The translations under genes and the position numbers were made by a program. A stretch of 64,000 nucleotides of DNA from Hyperoodon ampullatus (lineage: Eukaryota; Chordata; Mammalia; Artiodactyla; Ziphiidae). This document shows, piece after piece, positions 1-11,920 of the stretch. Below the pieces are notes generated by a model. That model did no database searches. It was not told where the DNA came from and saw nothing but the letters and a program-made list of their open reading frames with translations. The stretch lies in contig OX457061.1 of NCBI GenBank assembly GCA_949752795.1, positions 8,925,239 through 8,989,238 of the forward strand. The letters are read 5' to 3'. How positions within the stretch are numbered: the stretch's first letter is position 1; each line of letters starts with the position of its first letter.

Positions 1-290
1 GAAGTCCTCTCTAGGGTGATACAAAAGCTAGAAAACAAAGGAAACTATTCGCAGATTTAACTATGTGAAAAATTAAAACTTCTGTATAGGAAAAGACATC
101 ATGAAAGAAGTGAAAGTCAGTCAGTAAACAGGACAGGGTTCTGAAATGCCACATGAGATGATGAAGTTCTCTTAATACAGAAAGAAGCCCCCCAGGAGTT
201 CTGGATCACTCTCTGCAGAGTGGCCTTGGGCAGGTAGATCAGTATTTACAGACAGAGAAAGATGTCCACAGATTCAGGACATATTCACTC

Positions 291-578
291 TTATTCATTT
301 GTTCATTCATTCAACAAAAAGTTACCAGAAGTCTAGTATGTGTCAGGTACTATTCTAGGTGCTGGGCATAAAGCAGTGACGAAAAAGCCAGAAATCCCCC
401 AGTACATTCTAGTGGGGGAAACGGACAATAAATAAAGCATTCAGTAAGATACATGGTCTATAAGCTGGTGATAAAAGAGAAAAAAGTAAAGCAGAGAAAG
501 GGTATAGGCAGAGTGGGGAGGGGGAGGGGTTACAATTTTAAATGGGGGCAGTGGTCTGAGAAGTGCTCACTGAGAAAA
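291..578 (-). mobile_element. L2 LINE remnant
   Basis: ATTCATTCA tail followed by diverged text of the L2 3' end in reverse orientation (caggtactattctaggtgctgggca, here split by changes) and the typical aataaataaag stretch. Confidence 0.65.
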
Positions 579-589
579 CGACATCTGGA

Positions 590-772
590 CATGTTTTGAA
601 ATATCTGCGCATACATGTGAACACTCACACAAAAGTCTAGAAGGATATGTACTCAAGTCTTAACGTCAATGCTTCTTACAGGTGTCATTGTACGGCACTT
701 TTACTTTCTACTTTTTGTACACTTCAGTATTGCCTGATTTCTTTTAAAATAACTATGGAACACTTATTGTGA
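590..772 (+). mobile_element. Old L1 3' fragment
   Basis: AT-rich L1M-type 3' end with gtcattgtacggcac and ttttgtacacttcagtattg phrases. Confidence 0.45.
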
Positions 773-887
773 GCAACACAGCATTTGGAGGGAAAACTGA
801 AAGTGAATTTCCAGAGACAAGCACTTGACGGATGCTCCCACCGGCAGGGATCAGACGTAGGAGGTTGGAGTCGGATGTCTGGTGCTC

Positions 888-906
888 TGGCGCCACCTGG
901 TGGCCA
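888..906 (-). promoter_or_regulatory. CTCF-type binding motif
   Basis: The minus strand reads TGGCCACCAGGTGGCGCCA, which follows the 19-bp CTCF consensus TGGCCACCAGGGGGCGCTA at 17 of 19 positions by eye, including the CCACCAG and GGCGC cores. It is not inside a recognisable repeat. Occupancy is not shown by sequence. Confidence 0.6.
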
Positions 907-1504
907 CCTCCTAACTGATCAATCTCATTTCCAATCCCCTCAAGGTATCAATAAAAAAGAGGCAAGACACACAATAACTGTATAAAAACCTATCTGCCCT
1001 GTGGACAGGGACTGGAAACGAAATGGGCAACATAAACAGTTTGATTTGTTGGGGTAGCATGGTCACGGTGGGATTTATTTAGCTTGGCTCTTCAATCATA
1101 GTTCTATGATGACATTTCGTTCCTTTGTGTTAACTGCAACGGAGCAGTTCTACGGGGCAGCTGAAGGTACTCACAGAAATGGAGTGAGAGGCGGGGTGGG
1201 CAACACAGAGCCATAACCCAGGCCATCTGCACGTGTGTCCCCAAGAAGTTTGGGGGTTCACAGAGTGACAGGACCTCAGGTCACACAGTGGTTGGAGGTG
1301 GAGGGGTCTTCCCCAATGGGAGTGCCTGGAGGACGAGGTCCCAGGAGTCTGGCTGGGAGGGGCAGCCATATCCGGGCCCTCAAATGATTAACCACTAACT
1401 GAGCACGTGCACAGACCACCAAACCGGAGCCTCCTCGCCAAAGCCCAGAGGAAACAGACATCCCATGAGTGATGAGGAAGTGACACTGATCTCAGCGAGG
1501 ACTC

Positions 1505-1670
1505 TGCCTGGAATAGTCTCCCCCTCTCCGCCATCCTTTGGCCCCTCTTCCATGTGCCCTCACTCAGCCCGCTGTACCCCTGTCACTCTGACAAGAAAGT
1601 GCTCTTGCCGGGCATCTCCCTGCTAGACCATGAGCTCTGGAAGGCGAGAGTCACACCTACTCATTCACCC
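1505..1670 (+). mobile_element. L2 LINE 3' remnant
   Basis: Recognisable L2 tail order: cctcttccatgtgccctc, then gctagaccatgagctctgg and ggcgagagtcac, with a gap before the end. Confidence 0.5.
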
Positions 1671-1676
1671 TCGGAG

Positions 1677-1998
1677 AGCTCAGGTTTGAGTCCTATGTGA
1701 CAGCAGGCAAGTGCCCCTCTAAGCTTCAGTTTCTGCGTGGAGATACAGGACTGTCCTCCCCTCGTGTGGTTATGGCAAGGACAACTAATAGCACCAGCTG
1801 GCACTCGGGAGTGGTGATGGGCACCAGGCAGCTGTCTAAGCGTTTTATATGCATTAAGTTCCTGAACTGAGGCCACCTCTGTGGAGTGTTGATCACAGTG
1901 CCTGGCACGGGGTAAGTGCTCAAACATTGTTATTTTATTCCCAGTTCCCAACACAGTACCCAGCACTCTGCTGTGTTCTCAGTAAAAATGAATGAACT
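1677..1998 (+). mobile_element. MIR pieces in both orientations, ending in an L2-like tail
   Basis: Sense MIR text (gtcctatgtgacagcaggcaag...ttcagtttctgcgtgg) is followed by a reversed MIR piece near 1798-1860 (caccaggcagctgtctaagcg), then sense text again (agtgcctggcacgggg) and an L2-like end. Confidence 0.5.
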
Positions 1999-2569
1999 AC
2001 TCCCCCAGCCGACTACAGGTGGGGCAAGTTCAGGGCAAGACGGCGATGCTTAAGCGGCCCATCAGCACCCCCAGGCACATGGACTGCACAAAGGGACTTC
2101 AAGGAGAGCATCCCTGCAGGACTGGGGAGGGTGGGGGACGCAGGGAGAAGTGATGCAAACTCCTGGGGTGGGGGCAGGGGAAGCAGCAATGCTCTGGGCT
2201 CAGGTTCAGCTCAGGTAGAAGCTGCCACCCAGGAGGGGCCTCAGTGAAAAGTGGGTGGGACTTGCCTTAACAATCCCTCCAGCCCTGATCCCAGGTGGTC
2301 AAGGCCGTGGTCCTCGCAGTAGAGGGTCGGTAGGCAAGGTCACTGAGGGAAGCTGGTGTGAGGGAAGGAAGGGGGCTGAGAGGTACCCAACCCACTGAGT
2401 CACAGGCACTACCCTGGGGGGACAGGGCAGTGCATCCCTCTGCAGGCCCCTCCCCAACCCAGCCCCTTGGAAGGGGCTTCCAGCCAAGGAAGGAGAGACG
2501 TGCACACTAGATAGAACAGGTGCCAGAAGGGCGGTAGAGTGGCTGGTGGCCACGCCCACCGTGCTGTCC

Positions 2570-2780
2570 CCCGCAGCCAGGTGTGCTCAGGGGCTGGTTC
2601 TCTCCCTGGAACCATCCTCGTCCCTCCTCTCCTCCCCGCTCCTTCCTGCCCTTTTCCAGCCTCATTTTCAATGTCACGTCCTCTGGGACCCCTTCTGTGA
2701 CGCCTGACTATGTTGTGTCCTTCTCCTACAGGCTTTTGGAGCACCCAGACTCTTCTTAGAGCTCGTCCTATTTGTCTTGA
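2570..2780 (+). mobile_element. L2 LINE 3' remnant
   Basis: Diverged L2 3' text such as caatgtcacgtcctctggga and cccttctgtgacgcctgac. Confidence 0.5.
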
Positions 2781-3071
2781 GTTACGTTCGTCCTCCCTGG
2801 ACGGTCACGGCTGTGGCCACGCTCAGCTGCCTCCCCAAGATTTCCAGCGAGAGGGTCACGCAGGCAGCATCAGGAGCGGCCCACGGCTTCTGTGGCTCAC
2901 AGACCCTTTTCTGAGTAGCCCCACTTCACATGCTTCCCATCTCTGACTCTGAGGTTACGATAGGGCAGAGCCTTTCTCCTGATCAGGGAGGACCACTGCT
3001 GATGCCTATTTATGTGCGGTTCAAGAATGAGAGGTCAATGCTAATACAACTGACAGCCTAAACCTTCATCT

Positions 3072-3192
3072 TTCTTTTTTTTTGGCCATGCCACACAGCA
3101 TGCAGGACCTTAGTTCCCCGACCAGGGATCAAACCTGGGCCCCTGGCAGAGGAAGCATGGAGTCCTAATCACTGGACTGCCAGGGAAGTCCT
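3072..3192 (-). mobile_element. Older tRNA-derived SINE, short form
   Basis: Reverse-strand SINE: poly(T), ggccatgcc, ttagttccccgaccagggatc and a terminus tggactgccagggaagtc. Flanked by imperfect duplications aaaccttcatctt / aaaacttcgtctt. Confidence 0.8.
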
Positions 3193-3779
3193 AAAACTTC
3201 GTCTTATAAAAAAGAAAACTCAAGTCTCCTTGCTTACAGATGTTTTATAAAGGCAATCTCAAAAGAAACAAATGACAAAAAGGAAGGTGCAGCAATTTAT
3301 CTGGGTTGTTTCTTGATATTTCATCACTCTAAATTATACTTTATCGGACTTCCTATTTAAACTACAAAAGCAACATATCTTTGCTGTTATAAGCCAAACC
3401 CAAGAGGTATGTACAAATAAAAAGCCATGAAACCACCCTCCCCCAATGCCGACCCCCTTCCACCCACCTAAGGCAATCACAGTGGGCAGCCAGGAGTACA
3501 CGCCTCCAAGCCTTTGTGCCAAGCAACATAAATACCTGTAAACAAGTGGGACTAGACCAGAACCCAAGGTTGTACCCTCAAACGCCTGGGGGGCCCAGCA
3601 GATGATGTCACGGCGAAGCTACAGGTGTCACAGAATAAAGACAGATGGGGCCTGTGGCCAACTACGCCACTTAAAGCTTTCCATTTTGAACATTTGGAAA
3701 GCACTGAACTGGCCATACAAGGCATCTGAGAGAGAGACTGGACAGTGCTCCTTGGATAGAGTAGCAGGGTTAGTAAGAG

Positions 3780-3975
3780 CTCAGATTATGAAGACCTGGT
3801 AACATCCTGGGTCCAGTGTCTATTGGCTAGGTCACCGTTAAGAAAGTCACTTAGTCTCTGTGCTTCAAATTCATCCTCTGAAAAGAGGCAATCCAACAGT
3901 CCCTTCTTTGTAAGTTCACTGTGAGAAGAGAATAATGTAAAGCACTTAGCACTCGCCTGGCACACACTATTACTG
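3780..3975 (+). mobile_element. MIR SINE
   Basis: Contains aaagtcacttagtctctgtg, then taatgtaaagcacttagcac and the tail cgcctggcacaca, in MIR order. Confidence 0.7.
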
Positions 3976-3989
3976 GCCACCAGTCTGCA

Positions 3990-4440
3990 ACCACTGCTGG
4001 AGACATTATTCTGCAATTTGTTTTTTAAACCTAACAATGTGTCATGGGCTTCCCTCATGTCAAGATAGAGAGAGCTGGATCCTTCTTAATAACTGCCTAA
4101 TACATGGCTGATGGGGGCTCCCATTCCTTCCACTTTTTTGCCACTACAAACAGTGGCGCAGAAAACAGCTTTGTACTGCTTTTTGCATTGGTGCTTTATT
4201 TCTGCAGGAATTGCTGCTGGGTTGACAGATATGGACATTTAATACTCATTAAATATTTTCAATTATATTCCCCCAAAGTTAGAACAATTCATACTCCCAA
4301 CAGCAATGTAAGGGAGCACTCACTTCCCCCAATCACTTGCTAACATTGGATTTTATCAATCTTTGTAACATTTTGCCACTTTAAAAGGTAAAAAAGAAAA
4401 CTATTGTTTTTATTTGCATTCTGCTAGTGATGATCTTTTG
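3990..4440 (-). mobile_element. Old L1 (L1M-type) fragment
   Basis: Antisense L1 3' text: ttaataactgcctaatacatgg, aattgctgctgggttgacag and actcccaacagcaatgtaag (read with gaps). Confidence 0.6.
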
Positions 4441-4444
4441 AGGC

Positions 4445-4895
4445 AGAGATTTCCAACTTCTTTCTTTCTCCTTTTCTTCTTCAGCAAGAAAACTCCTATT
4501 TTTAGCTAAGCACACTCCATGCTCCCTTGCAGCTCAGTGTGGCTAAGCTTCACTCGGTGAGGTGTAAATGTTAGTGCTGTGTGAGACTTCTGAGAAGTAT
4601 CTGAAAGGGAAGGGGCACACCCTTCTTCTCCCCTTTCTCCTTCTGGCTTCTGGAATGCAGATGTGATGACTGGAGCTCAAGCAGCCATCTTGAGTCAGGC
4701 GGCAATCTGCTATGGCTGGAAGAGCAGCGAGATATAAGGAACCTGGCGGCTCTGTGATGACTTTGATTCTACCACACCAACCTCTTTACTTTTTCATGAA
4801 ATGATATAAACCCTTATATGTTTAAGTCATCGTTATTCCGGGGTTATCCACTACATGCAACAAAATCTATTCCTAACCAATACACCTTCTGAGTC
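4445..4895 (+). mobile_element. LTR-like remnant, MaLR/ERVL type, subfamily unresolved
   Basis: Contains phrases common in old mammalian LTRs: gctcccttgcagctcagtgtgg, gatgactggagctcaagcag and a terminus ataaacccttatatgtttaag ... taaccaatacacc. A possible second copy of the same family lies at 13520-13880. Confidence 0.4.
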
Positions 4896-5150
4896 CCAAA
4901 AGTCAAAATTGAAACTTTATTTCTCTTTTTTGTAATACACATAAATAACAATGCCTTTATGTTTTATTTGCCCTGTGTTTATTTAAGTCTCTTAAAAGTG
5001 GAACACTCATTTCCCCACTCTCCCATTCTTTCTCCCAAAGCCTTGGGTTTTACAGAGATAGTTTAGAATTTTTATTTTCAGCCTGTTATGTTTTCCCATA
5101 CAGTTCTCCTCTATTTTGAAAGTTCTTAATAACACACAATAAAAATTCTA

Positions 5151-5360
5151 GGGCTTCCCTGGTGGCGCAGTGGTTGGGAGTCCGCCTGCCGATGCAGGGG
5201 ACATGGATTCGTGCCCCAGTCCGGGAAGATCCCACATGCCGCGGAGCGGCTAGGCCCGTGAGCCATGGCTGCTGAGGCTGTGCGTCCGGAGCCTGTGCTC
5301 CGCAATGGGAGAGGCCACAACAGTGAGAGGCCTGCGTACAGCAAAAAAAAAAAAAAAAAA
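5151..5360 (+). mobile_element. CHR-type SINE, full length
   Basis: Starts gggcttccctggtggcgcag (A box) and has a B-box region gattcgtgccc, a GC-rich body and an A tail. The 10-bp target duplication AAAAATTCTA is at 5141-5150 and 5361-5370. Confidence 0.95.
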
Positions 5361-5689
5361 AAAAATTCTAACTCACAGTAGCAATATCCAATGAGATTAA
5401 TCTCTGTGCACTAAAGGGTGCACCACAGCTCACTGCTTCCTGTACTCTCCATGTCCCCCACCCCAGAATCTCTGCTCTAACTGTCTTTTGGTTAGAGAAC
5501 TTCACTGGGCGTTTTCTTCAGGCACACCTACCAGATGACGTATGCTTTATGTCCTCACGCGTGTGAAGTGTCTTTCTTTCGCAATGACCAGGAGTGACAC
5601 CTCGGCTGGCTCAGCGAGGGCTGTGGCCCCGTCTCCAACAGTCTGGAGACCCCGGACCACCGTCTTCCGGCCTCCAGGGCTGCATGTGG

Positions 5690-6130
5690 GAGGCCCAATA
5701 AGAGCCTAATTCTCTCTCCTTTGAAAACAGCCTGTTCTTTCTTCCTACAAAACTTTAAGATTTTTCTTTCTTCTTGGAGTTTAGAAATTTTACTAGAAAG
5801 TAGGTCTAAGTGTTGGGCTTTGCGTGGGATGAATGGATCCATTTAATCTGAAGAATCAAATCTGTCTTCAATTCAGTGACATTTTCTTTTATTGTTTTCC
5901 TATTACTCCTCCATCTATTCCTTTTTCTCCTTCTGGAACTCCCATGACTCCATGGCAGGTCCCCTGGATAAGGTCTCCAAGGCCTTTCCTCATGGACAGT
6001 GTCTCACATTTTAATTCATTATTTCCATTTCTTTTTATTATTGTTCTGGGTTGTGAGGCATTTCTTCTACTTGACCTTCCAAACCACCAATTTCAGTTCT
6101 TAAATTGATTTTTAAATTCAAAAGCCATGT
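5690..6130 (-). mobile_element. Old LINE remnant
   Basis: Pyrimidine-rich text (taagatttttctttcttcttgg, ctccttctggaactcccatga) of a kind seen in antisense old LINEs, probably L1M class. Shares style with 11060-11920. Confidence 0.35.
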
Positions 6131-6694
6131 TTTTTAGTTCCAGCAAGCCTCTTTAAATGCGTCCCCCTAGGATCTCTCTCCTTGTAAAGTTCTTACACAT
6201 CCTCTCCTTCCATCCTGCCTCAAAGAAGCCACTGCTCCAAGTGTGAAGCCTGGCTTCCCTCTTTCTCCAGCTAAGATCCCACAAAGCCGTCATGTGTCTT
6301 TGCCTGCTGAAGGGTGCAGGTTCACACAGCCCCTGTTCATGGCAGACCGCTCGAGCTTCTGTGGCAGTGACAAGCCTGAGGCCCTGTATGACCTGACAGC
6401 CTCTGTTCAAGGGGACCCAAGTGAAATGAGGTGTCAAACTGTGATCTTCCTGCTGAGAAGTGGGGAGGAGACCCTCTGCCCTTTGGTCCCCTAGTGATGA
6501 TGGGGGAGAGGCAGTCCTCTCCCAGCTTCATGGACAGGGAGCAATTCCGCCCAGATCCCCTGGGATCGGCAAGATCGGGCAGTCCCTCGGAGGGCATAGG
6601 ACGCAAGTGGGCAGTTGCAGCCCCTCTCGTGGAATCCAGTTCTAATCAGCCTCAAAAGCACAGACAGAGGAGAGGAACTACATTTCTAGAACTA

Positions 6695-6805
6695 GATTGA
6701 CCTAGAGTCAAATATCAACTCTGACACTTACTTGCTGTGTGATCACAGGGAAATTACTTATCTCTGAGTCTCAGTTTTCTCATATGCTCTTACCTTTAAA
6801 CCAAC
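6695..6805 (+). mobile_element. MIR SINE fragment
   Basis: MIR core: cacttacttgctgtgtgatc, then gggaaattacttatctctga and gtctcagttttctcat. Confidence 0.8.
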
Positions 6806-7204
6806 AGTTATTTCCAGCATCCTCCTTAGGGGAACCAATCCCTCCGATACGTAAGTTTCAGGGAACTTGCTTCCTCTAAGCACTGTATGAATGACTTGCA
6901 CTGTAGTTAATCATGCAATATCAAGGAAGGGAGACTGGGGCCCTGGCAGGAGAGCATCAGAAACTTTACCATCTGCCTCTTTGTGAAAGTAGGTTGACAG
7001 AAGGGTAAGGCTACTAGAAGAATCTGAAAAATATTGTAATATTTCAGCTTTTAGCATTTTTGTGGCTGCTCCTACCTGAATAAAATCTCCTAGGATTCTT
7101 CTAGGCAAATACTCGCTGCCTCTCCCCCTATTACCTTACGGTATCTCAAGACTTGAGGACCATGGCTGCAAAGGGGATGGATGCTGGGAGCCATGAGAGA
7201 GTCC

Positions 7205-7620
7205 ATGTTGGTTCCAGTCTAGTAAAATTTATGGAGCACCTATTATGTATAAGGCATTGAGCAAGGCACTGCACAGAATACAATAATGAGCAAGACACAA
7301 TCCCTGCCTTAAAAGAGCTTGAAGTCTAGTCAAGGAGCTAAGGCAGGAGGTACAAGGGACATCAAAAAAGCACAATGCAATGCGGATCATGGCCAGGGCC
7401 ATGAGAGAGGGTTGAAACAAGTGTCCGGACAATTTAAAAGGAGGAGCGCTCCAGTGAGTTGGGGAGTGCAGAAAAGCATTCTTGGAAGAGGTGCCGGATG
7501 AGGTGGGCTGAATCTCGGGGAGCAAGAATTGGGGGTTGGGGGGGGAGAGGGAGGCAGGGGGTTGACGAGTAGATTATAGAGTCTCTTGAAGACGATGATC
7601 AAGTCTTATGCCTTGAATCG
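7205..7620 (-). mobile_element. L2 LINE remnant
   Basis: Reverse L2 end: ttatggagcacctattatgt, then acaatccctgccttaaaaga; the distal part has ttcttggaagaggtgccgga. Confidence 0.6.
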
Positions 7621-8227
7621 TATAAGATTCCTTATATCTTCATATTCCTTCACCCATCCTCCCAGGGCCAAGCGTAACTCACACAATGAGCCGGCCCTCT
7701 CTGATGAAGGGTCTGAAGCAAGGACAGCCAAAAGTGAGGAGGGGAGCTGAACCGAGAGAGGGGAGGGGCTTGTGGGGAGGTACAAGGACCTGACTGAGGT
7801 TGAGAGAAAGGAGGTCGCCCAAGTCACCCCAACTGCTGGGAGGCCGATACAGAATGTTTGTCTTCTGAGCAACAGGAGCAAAAGGATGACAGCAAAACAG
7901 GGTGGCAACAGGTGGTCTTGCACGAGGAGGAGGCAGAGAGAGAAAGAAAGGAAAAAACCCTTGATACAAGAACCAGTGGTGAAAACCCCAGAGCTTAATT
8001 CATCTGGCGAGAAGAAGCCCCTAAAACACCCTCTGCGTGTGGCTCACTGAGGATGCCTGATGTCCCGAAAGCCCCTGTGCCCTCCTTGACCCTGCAGACT
8101 CGCTGACAGCAGGTTCCTCTGACTGCAACAGGACCCGGCTCACCCGTACCAGCTGCACCTCTGGGTGCCACAGCCTGGCTCTCTGCTCAAGAGGGCACAG
8201 GTCACTAGGGTCAGTGAACCCACTTAC

Positions 8228-8306
8228 CAGGAACACATGTTGGGCTTCATAATCCCAGGCCAATAGGATAAACCATCCCAGCACGTCTCTTTCCAAACAG
8301 TAGCCG
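8228..8306 (-). other. Candidate exon with canonical splice sites
   Basis: On the minus strand a pyrimidine-rich tract (ccctactttttacag) precedes 79 bp that end in CCTG|GTAAGTGGG, a near-ideal donor. Two of three frames are open across it: one reads GYCLERDVLGWFILLAWDYEAQHVFL; the other contains ATG AAG CCC AAC ATG and continues past the donor. It does not match known RALGPS1 coding sequence, so it could be a 5' UTR exon, an alternative first coding exon, or chance. No repeat family is recognisable here, and the orientation agrees with RALGPS1. Confidence 0.4.
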
Positions 8307-9169
8307 CTGTAAAAAGTAGGGGGGATAATTCCATTTACACGATGTTCCAGACGGTAAGACTTGTTTCTCAAGGCTCAGCAAGGTCAGACCAACTATAGTG
8401 CTAGAAGATCTGATTTGAATCTGTTCTTTGAAATGTCAAAAACCTTCCCCATAGATCAATATGTGATATCATTAGCCTATCAGGTAGCAGAGCCTGTCCT
8501 AAGATCACCGGAATTAACTTCAACTTCTTCGGTCACTATTCTCCTTTCCCACTATGCTTTGGATACATGCTGTGGTAAGCATGGGAGGGTCCTCCTGGGG
8601 ACCCCTGCCTCAGAGTGCATGCCAGGGAGGCAGTGCCCAGCCCACCCAGCACAGGGGGCAGCCTCTCAGCCGCCCACTGGCACAGACAAGCATCCTGCAC
8701 CCGGCGCCTGCAGAGGGCCCCGGGGCTGGTTTGTTTTCCTTCCTCCAAAGCACCCCCTCCCTCCGCCCCCCACAGCCAGGTGGGCAGCTTCATGACCTCC
8801 TTCACTGCGGAAAGCTGCCTTCGGCTCCTTCGGTTCCTTCCTTTAACCTAAATGTTTCCGCGTCTTCTCCTGACCCCCCGCTCCCACCTCTGAGGAAGAG
8901 GCGTCCACCGGAGACCCAGGGCCGGCACCCTCCTCAGTCTCCTGAGGCACCTCAGTCTCCTCCACTCTCTCGGCCTGAGAACATCCACAGTTCTCCCAGT
9001 CTTCCAAAGAGCTTCGGCCCTTGAACTCCAGGCTGCTTCCTCCCCACCACCCACGGCAACACCCCGCCCGACTTCGGGTCAGCAGGACAGCCTAACGGCT
9101 GAGGCTCAGGCTAGTGGCCGAGCTCTCGGTAGCCTCCAACATGGCTCACCAGTCCCTCTTTCAGGAAAC

Positions 9170-9265
9170 TCATCAGCAGCCTCAAACAATGACCTCGTGC
9201 TTCTCCTCCTGTCTCCTCGGCCTCTCTGGCCACCTCTGCTGGTTCCTTTCTTCTGCTCACCCCCT
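9170..9265 (+). mobile_element. L2 LINE ORF2-end fragment
   Basis: cctcggcctctctggccacc followed by tctgctggttcctttcttct is typical of the L2 coding 3' region. Confidence 0.5.
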
Positions 9266-9879
9266 TCCACAGCTGCCTCGCAGCCCCTCCCCCCAGGAAC
9301 CCAAGGCACTCAGAGGCCAGGCCCTGCCTCCCTCTCCAGCTTCAGGCCACCCTCCCCTGGCCCACACTTCGCGCTCCAGCAGCAGGAAACCAACCCAAAC
9401 ACAGGCCGCCGACCGAACCGACTGAGGCCCCCGCTCGCCACCTGCTTCCCACAGCCAGGACCGGCTCGGGCTGCCCCCTTTTGCTGCGACCTTGAGTCAC
9501 AGCTAATCAAACTTTCAGATCCTTCACTCCCAACGGCTGAGAAAACATTAAGCAAGCACCTCTAACATACATATGTTTATTTGTAAATTAAATATATGTT
9601 CTAAAGTACCGACATGTTCTATACATTACAAAACAAATGCAAACACTTGAAGGAAGAGATAAAGATGAAATATGTTCAATTATTTTATTCTATAAGACAA
9701 AAAACTTTCCTTCTCATTATTAATAATAATTTTAGCGAGAGCAATGTGACTGCTATGCTTTCTTTGACAGAGTTTTAAATAAACTTTACATGGAAGGACA
9801 GCACATGTGCAGAAGAATGTATACAATAATACAATATCAGCGCACAGGTCAAAGGATTCCCGCAAAGTGAACATACCCG

Positions 9880-10490
9880 TGTAACAGCACCCAGATGGAG
9901 GAACATCACGAGCCCCCCACCACCCACCGCACCCCCTTTGATCTTTACCTGCCTCCCAAGGGTGGTCACCACTCTGGTTTCTAACAGCAGAGATTACTTC
10001 TGTCCGTTTAAACTTTATACGAATGGAGCCATACGGTACACAACCTTTTGTGCCTGAATGAACATTATGCTTGTGAAATTCATCCTGATTTTTCATTTTT
10101 CATGGTTGTTCATGAACTCATACTGATCACAGGTTCCCACTGTGGGAGGTGACCCTGCATCTGTCCACTCTGCTACTGATGGACACTGGGATTGTCTCCA
10201 GTCTGGGCTATCACAGGTGGTGCTGCTGTAACACTCTTGAGCGGTGCCACGTGGTAACACATTTGCATGCCTTCCTGTTGGGTTGATGCCCAAGAGCAGA
10301 ACTGCTGGGTCATAAGGTGAGTACGTGTTCAGTTTTGGTAGATGATGCCAAACAGTTTTCCAAAGTGGCTAAACCAATTTACACTCCCATCAGCAGGGTA
10401 TGAGCATTCTGGCTGCTCGGCATCTTGGCCAGCACTTGATATAGTTTTTTTTTTTTTTTTCATTTTAGCCATCCTGGTCAGTAAGATATC
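9880..10490 (-). mobile_element. Old L1 (L1M-type) fragment
   Basis: Antisense L1 3' text: gaatggagccatacggtaca, agaactgctgggtcataagg, tttacactcccatcagcagg. Confidence 0.7.
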
Positions 10491-10499
10491 ACAAAGTAA

Positions 10500-10615
10500 G
10501 TATTACGATCACTTTTAAAGGAGATTGAAATCAGTGCTTCTTTCAAGCTCACAACACTAAGGTGAATCAGAGCAGGAACCCAGGTCTTCTGACTCCGAAT
10601 AGCATACTGTTTCTA
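10500..10615 (-). mobile_element. MIR-like fragment
   Basis: Ends with agcaggaacccaggtcttct gactcc, the reversed MIR 5' region. Weak over the rest. Confidence 0.45.
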
Positions 10616-11059
10616 CTTGCAATGAAATACTATTTCCAACATAAACACCCCAACAAGAGGCTAACGCACTGATAAAAAGAACGTGCTTATGGACTATGCC
10701 AATCCCAACACCTGACTCATGACAGGAAAGAAAGAATAAAAGGGTCTATCAACCCAACTTTGAAACAGACATATATAAAAAGTCTGGAGATGTTTCCATC
10801 CCTCGCATTTGTACAGTTCTTTATAGAGTACAGACTGTGTTCACATGCATGATCTCTGGTTTGAGCAGGAATTTTATTCCTGCTTTTTCTGTTAATTAAG
10901 GTTTAATGTTATATCTTCTTTTCATAATTCATTTGTATTCTATTTTATAATCATAATCACAATCATTTAGAAATAACTTTATATTTGAATGGTTCCACTC
11001 TGACTGCCAATCCTTTCCTACTCTGACTTGTCCATTCATGGGCTTTCATTTTGACTCAC

Positions 11060-11920
11060 CTCTCAGTTACTGGACCATGCCTTCCAGTGATTTTTTCCCC
11101 CCAGAAATGGTGTGTGGGTGTGGCAAAAGCTACACTCAAGGTGTGTCCTTGTAAGACTGAAATGAATTTCTGTTGCCATCAAATGTGAAATAAAACTTGG
11201 CTGAGTATGAAATTCTTGGGTCACAACCCTTCCCTCAAAACTCAATGAGTGCTGCTCCACTGCCTCTGGCACCTGTGCTGTAGACAAGCCTGAGCCTAGC
11301 CTAGTTTTTTTTTTTCTTGGATTTAAAGGTTCCTCCTACCAGAATGCTAATGGTATCCTCTCACTATCCTTGAAATTAAAACAAACACAAAAAACAAAAA
11401 AACTTCACCTGGATATCTGAAGTGTTAGCTAATTTTGTTACTTTTGCCTGGTTCGTGATGAGCCCTTATAATGTATGGATTCAGGTCCTTCTTCGGTTCA
11501 GGAAAATTGAGGATTTGCTCTGGTCTCCAGTCTGGTCCATCATCCACATCTGCGGTCTCCTCTGTTGCTTTCCTGTCCCTTGTGAAACTGGCAGTTTGTC
11601 CTCCTCCTGACACTTTGAATTTCTGCAGTGCCACTAATTTCAGTGCTGGCATACGTGATTTATTTCCCCACGTTCTTTAAGTCCACAAGCTCCTGCTTCA
11701 CCTCAGTCTGTTGACTCATCATTTCGTCTTTCATAGCACCTATAACTTCTCTGAGAGGACAAAGAAGATGATGTTTGAAATTTACTTCAGTTTACTGAGT
11801 AAAAGTTTGGAAACTTCTTTCCCAAAGCCTGGTCTTCTCTATTTTTTGCACCCTTGTTTATTTCCCTTTATACTGCTGGATCGTTTCAGTGGGTCCTCTC
11901 TAGTTTAATTTTTCTATTTG
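11060..11920 (-). mobile_element. Old LINE remnant
   Basis: Fragments such as ctgagtatgaaattcttggg, gctgctccactgcctctggc and ctggatatctgaagtgttag resemble antisense old LINE sequence. The short open frames here are not convincing genes. Confidence 0.35.

Noticed and set aside
5151..5360. tRNA gene suggested by the A and B boxes of the SINE
   Set aside because: The boxes belong to the tRNA-derived SINE head; there is no cloverleaf or terminator of a real tRNA gene.
8554..9024. 156-residue proline/serine-rich frame
   Set aside because: Low-complexity, C-rich DNA partly related to L2; no start context, domain or splice signals supporting a gene.
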